NCBI RefSeq assembly: GCF_008831285.2
Contig: NC_045138.2
Coordinates: 36,509,115 to 36,573,114, forward strand
Direction: 5' to 3'
DNA: 64,000 nt
Origin: Nymphaea colorata
Taxonomy: Eukaryota; Streptophyta; Magnoliopsida; Nymphaeales; Nymphaeaceae
Shown here: one piece after another, positions 63,233 to 64,000 of the stretch
How the letters are laid out: every line of letters starts with the position of its first letter
How positions within the stretch are numbered: position 1 is the first letter of the stretch
Position numbers and translations under genes: made by a program
The notes under the pieces: model-generated
Told to the model about the DNA's origin: nothing
The model's database searches: none
Seen by the model: only the letters and a program-made list of their open reading frames with translations

Positions 63233-64000
63233 TTGGCAAATGATACTAGTAATAATTGGCTTACTTAAAAACTTTTGGTGCATCTTCCATTACTCTCTTA
63301 AAAACTCTTCATAACTCTTCATGTGTCGCTAATAGTACTCTTAGATGTCGTTGATGGCACTCTTAGCAACACTTAAGGGTTTTTGAGATATTAAAATATG
63401 AAATATAAAATGTTTTGAATATGGGTGGACGAACCAAGTACCAGACATATATAAAGTTGATGTCAGGCTCGGCCCGATAACTAAGTAGGCTGAGCTTGTT
63501 TCACTAACCTGAACCCAACTTTGTTGGGCATCAGGATAGGTTGGCCCGGCCCGATGCCCACATCATTGTATTATTCTTTTGAGTTGTAAATGGAGGCAAA
63601 CGTAACCCTTGAGTTGAAGAATGTACCGTAAGTTTTTGAAAGCAGAATAGTATGACCTTCAGGCAAAAGCCACTTCCCCTTAAGTAAACATTTAAAAATG
63701 TAGGATCACTTCAAAGCTGAGCAAGCTCGTTAATGACATTATCTGTTGAGAGCAAAAGTAATAGGCATGCTAACACGACTTCATTATCCGAATAAGAGTG
63801 GCGGGAGCATCTCAAAACCTATGGTTAGACATCTCCATCTCAATTGTCGATTTGCTGGGACAAATGCATTACAAAAACTTGCGTTAAATAGTCAGTTTTT
63901 AGACTCCTTAACGCTTATGATTCATCAAGCTAAACGTCTTAGATTAGACATAAAGATCTACACTTCAAATCTTCATGTTACCACCTCTAGTCTTTTCCCC

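Larger units (their letters stand above)
62687..64000. other. Repeat-rich right flank
   Basis: Contains a two-copy tandem repeat (62977-63037), an (AT)n tract and, at about 63420-63570, GC-rich CTCGGCCCGATAA and GGCCCGGCCCGATGCCC motifs that look like the ends of dispersed plant repeats. No coding sequence could be supported. Confidence 0.5.

Overview
The window is nuclear DNA of a flowering plant. Genes are split by canonical GT-AG introns, several products carry organelle-targeting N-termini, a class B plant heat-shock factor is present, and a Ty1-copia retrotransposon with an initiator-Met-tRNA-type primer site lies inside an intron. The species cannot be fixed from the sequence. The long AT-rich introns, the many small inserted elements and the gene set give a plausible fit to an early-diverging angiosperm, but this is only an impression.

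Layout from left to right. A two-exon mitochondrial acyl carrier protein gene (2332-2794, minus) stands head to head with a 21-exon organellar DNA gyrase subunit B gene (3921-19906, plus). I rebuilt all 21 exons. Every exon keeps frame except exon 6, which is one base short and would truncate the protein inside the ATPase domain. The gyrase introns hold three small transposon-like elements with target-site duplications and one local duplication that copied a 3' splice site. A stretch at about 20.2-22.0 kb has coding-looking blocks that I could not assign. An intronless C2H2 zinc-finger gene (22563-23438, minus) follows, then a two-exon gene for the LYR-type complex I subunit NDUFA6/B14 (26623-29037, plus).

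From 28.9 to 48.4 kb lies a large direct duplication. Unit A (about 28927-36114) and unit B (about 36115-48412) each carry the 3' part of NDUFA6 exon 2 followed by a three-exon mitochondrial PPR gene on the minus strand. In unit A the NDUFA6 part belongs to the working gene; in unit B it is a severed pseudogene fragment. Both PPR copies are open throughout (630 and 631 residues). The second intron of copy B contains a complete copia element (40520-46016) with nearly identical LTRs, a 5-bp target duplication and one uninterrupted gag-pol reading frame, antisense to the host gene. Unit A instead carries an insertion of about 1 kb that resembles a LINE 3' end.

From 48.4 to 58.8 kb I find only repeats, a decayed copia reverse-transcriptase fragment and unassigned DNA. 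A two-exon HSFB4-type heat-shock factor gene (58861-60757, plus) follows, with an unusual residue at its splice junction. The last 3 kb are repeat-rich and may include the first exon of a gene that runs out of the window.

Most of the housekeeping genes serve organelles: lipoylation and fatty-acid synthesis (ACP), organelle DNA topology (GyrB), complex I (NDUFA6) and mitochondrial RNA processing (PPR). Plant nuclear genes are rarely organised by function, so I read this as coincidence. I found no CRISPR array, operon, tRNA or rRNA gene, and no clear novel defence-like or biosynthetic system.
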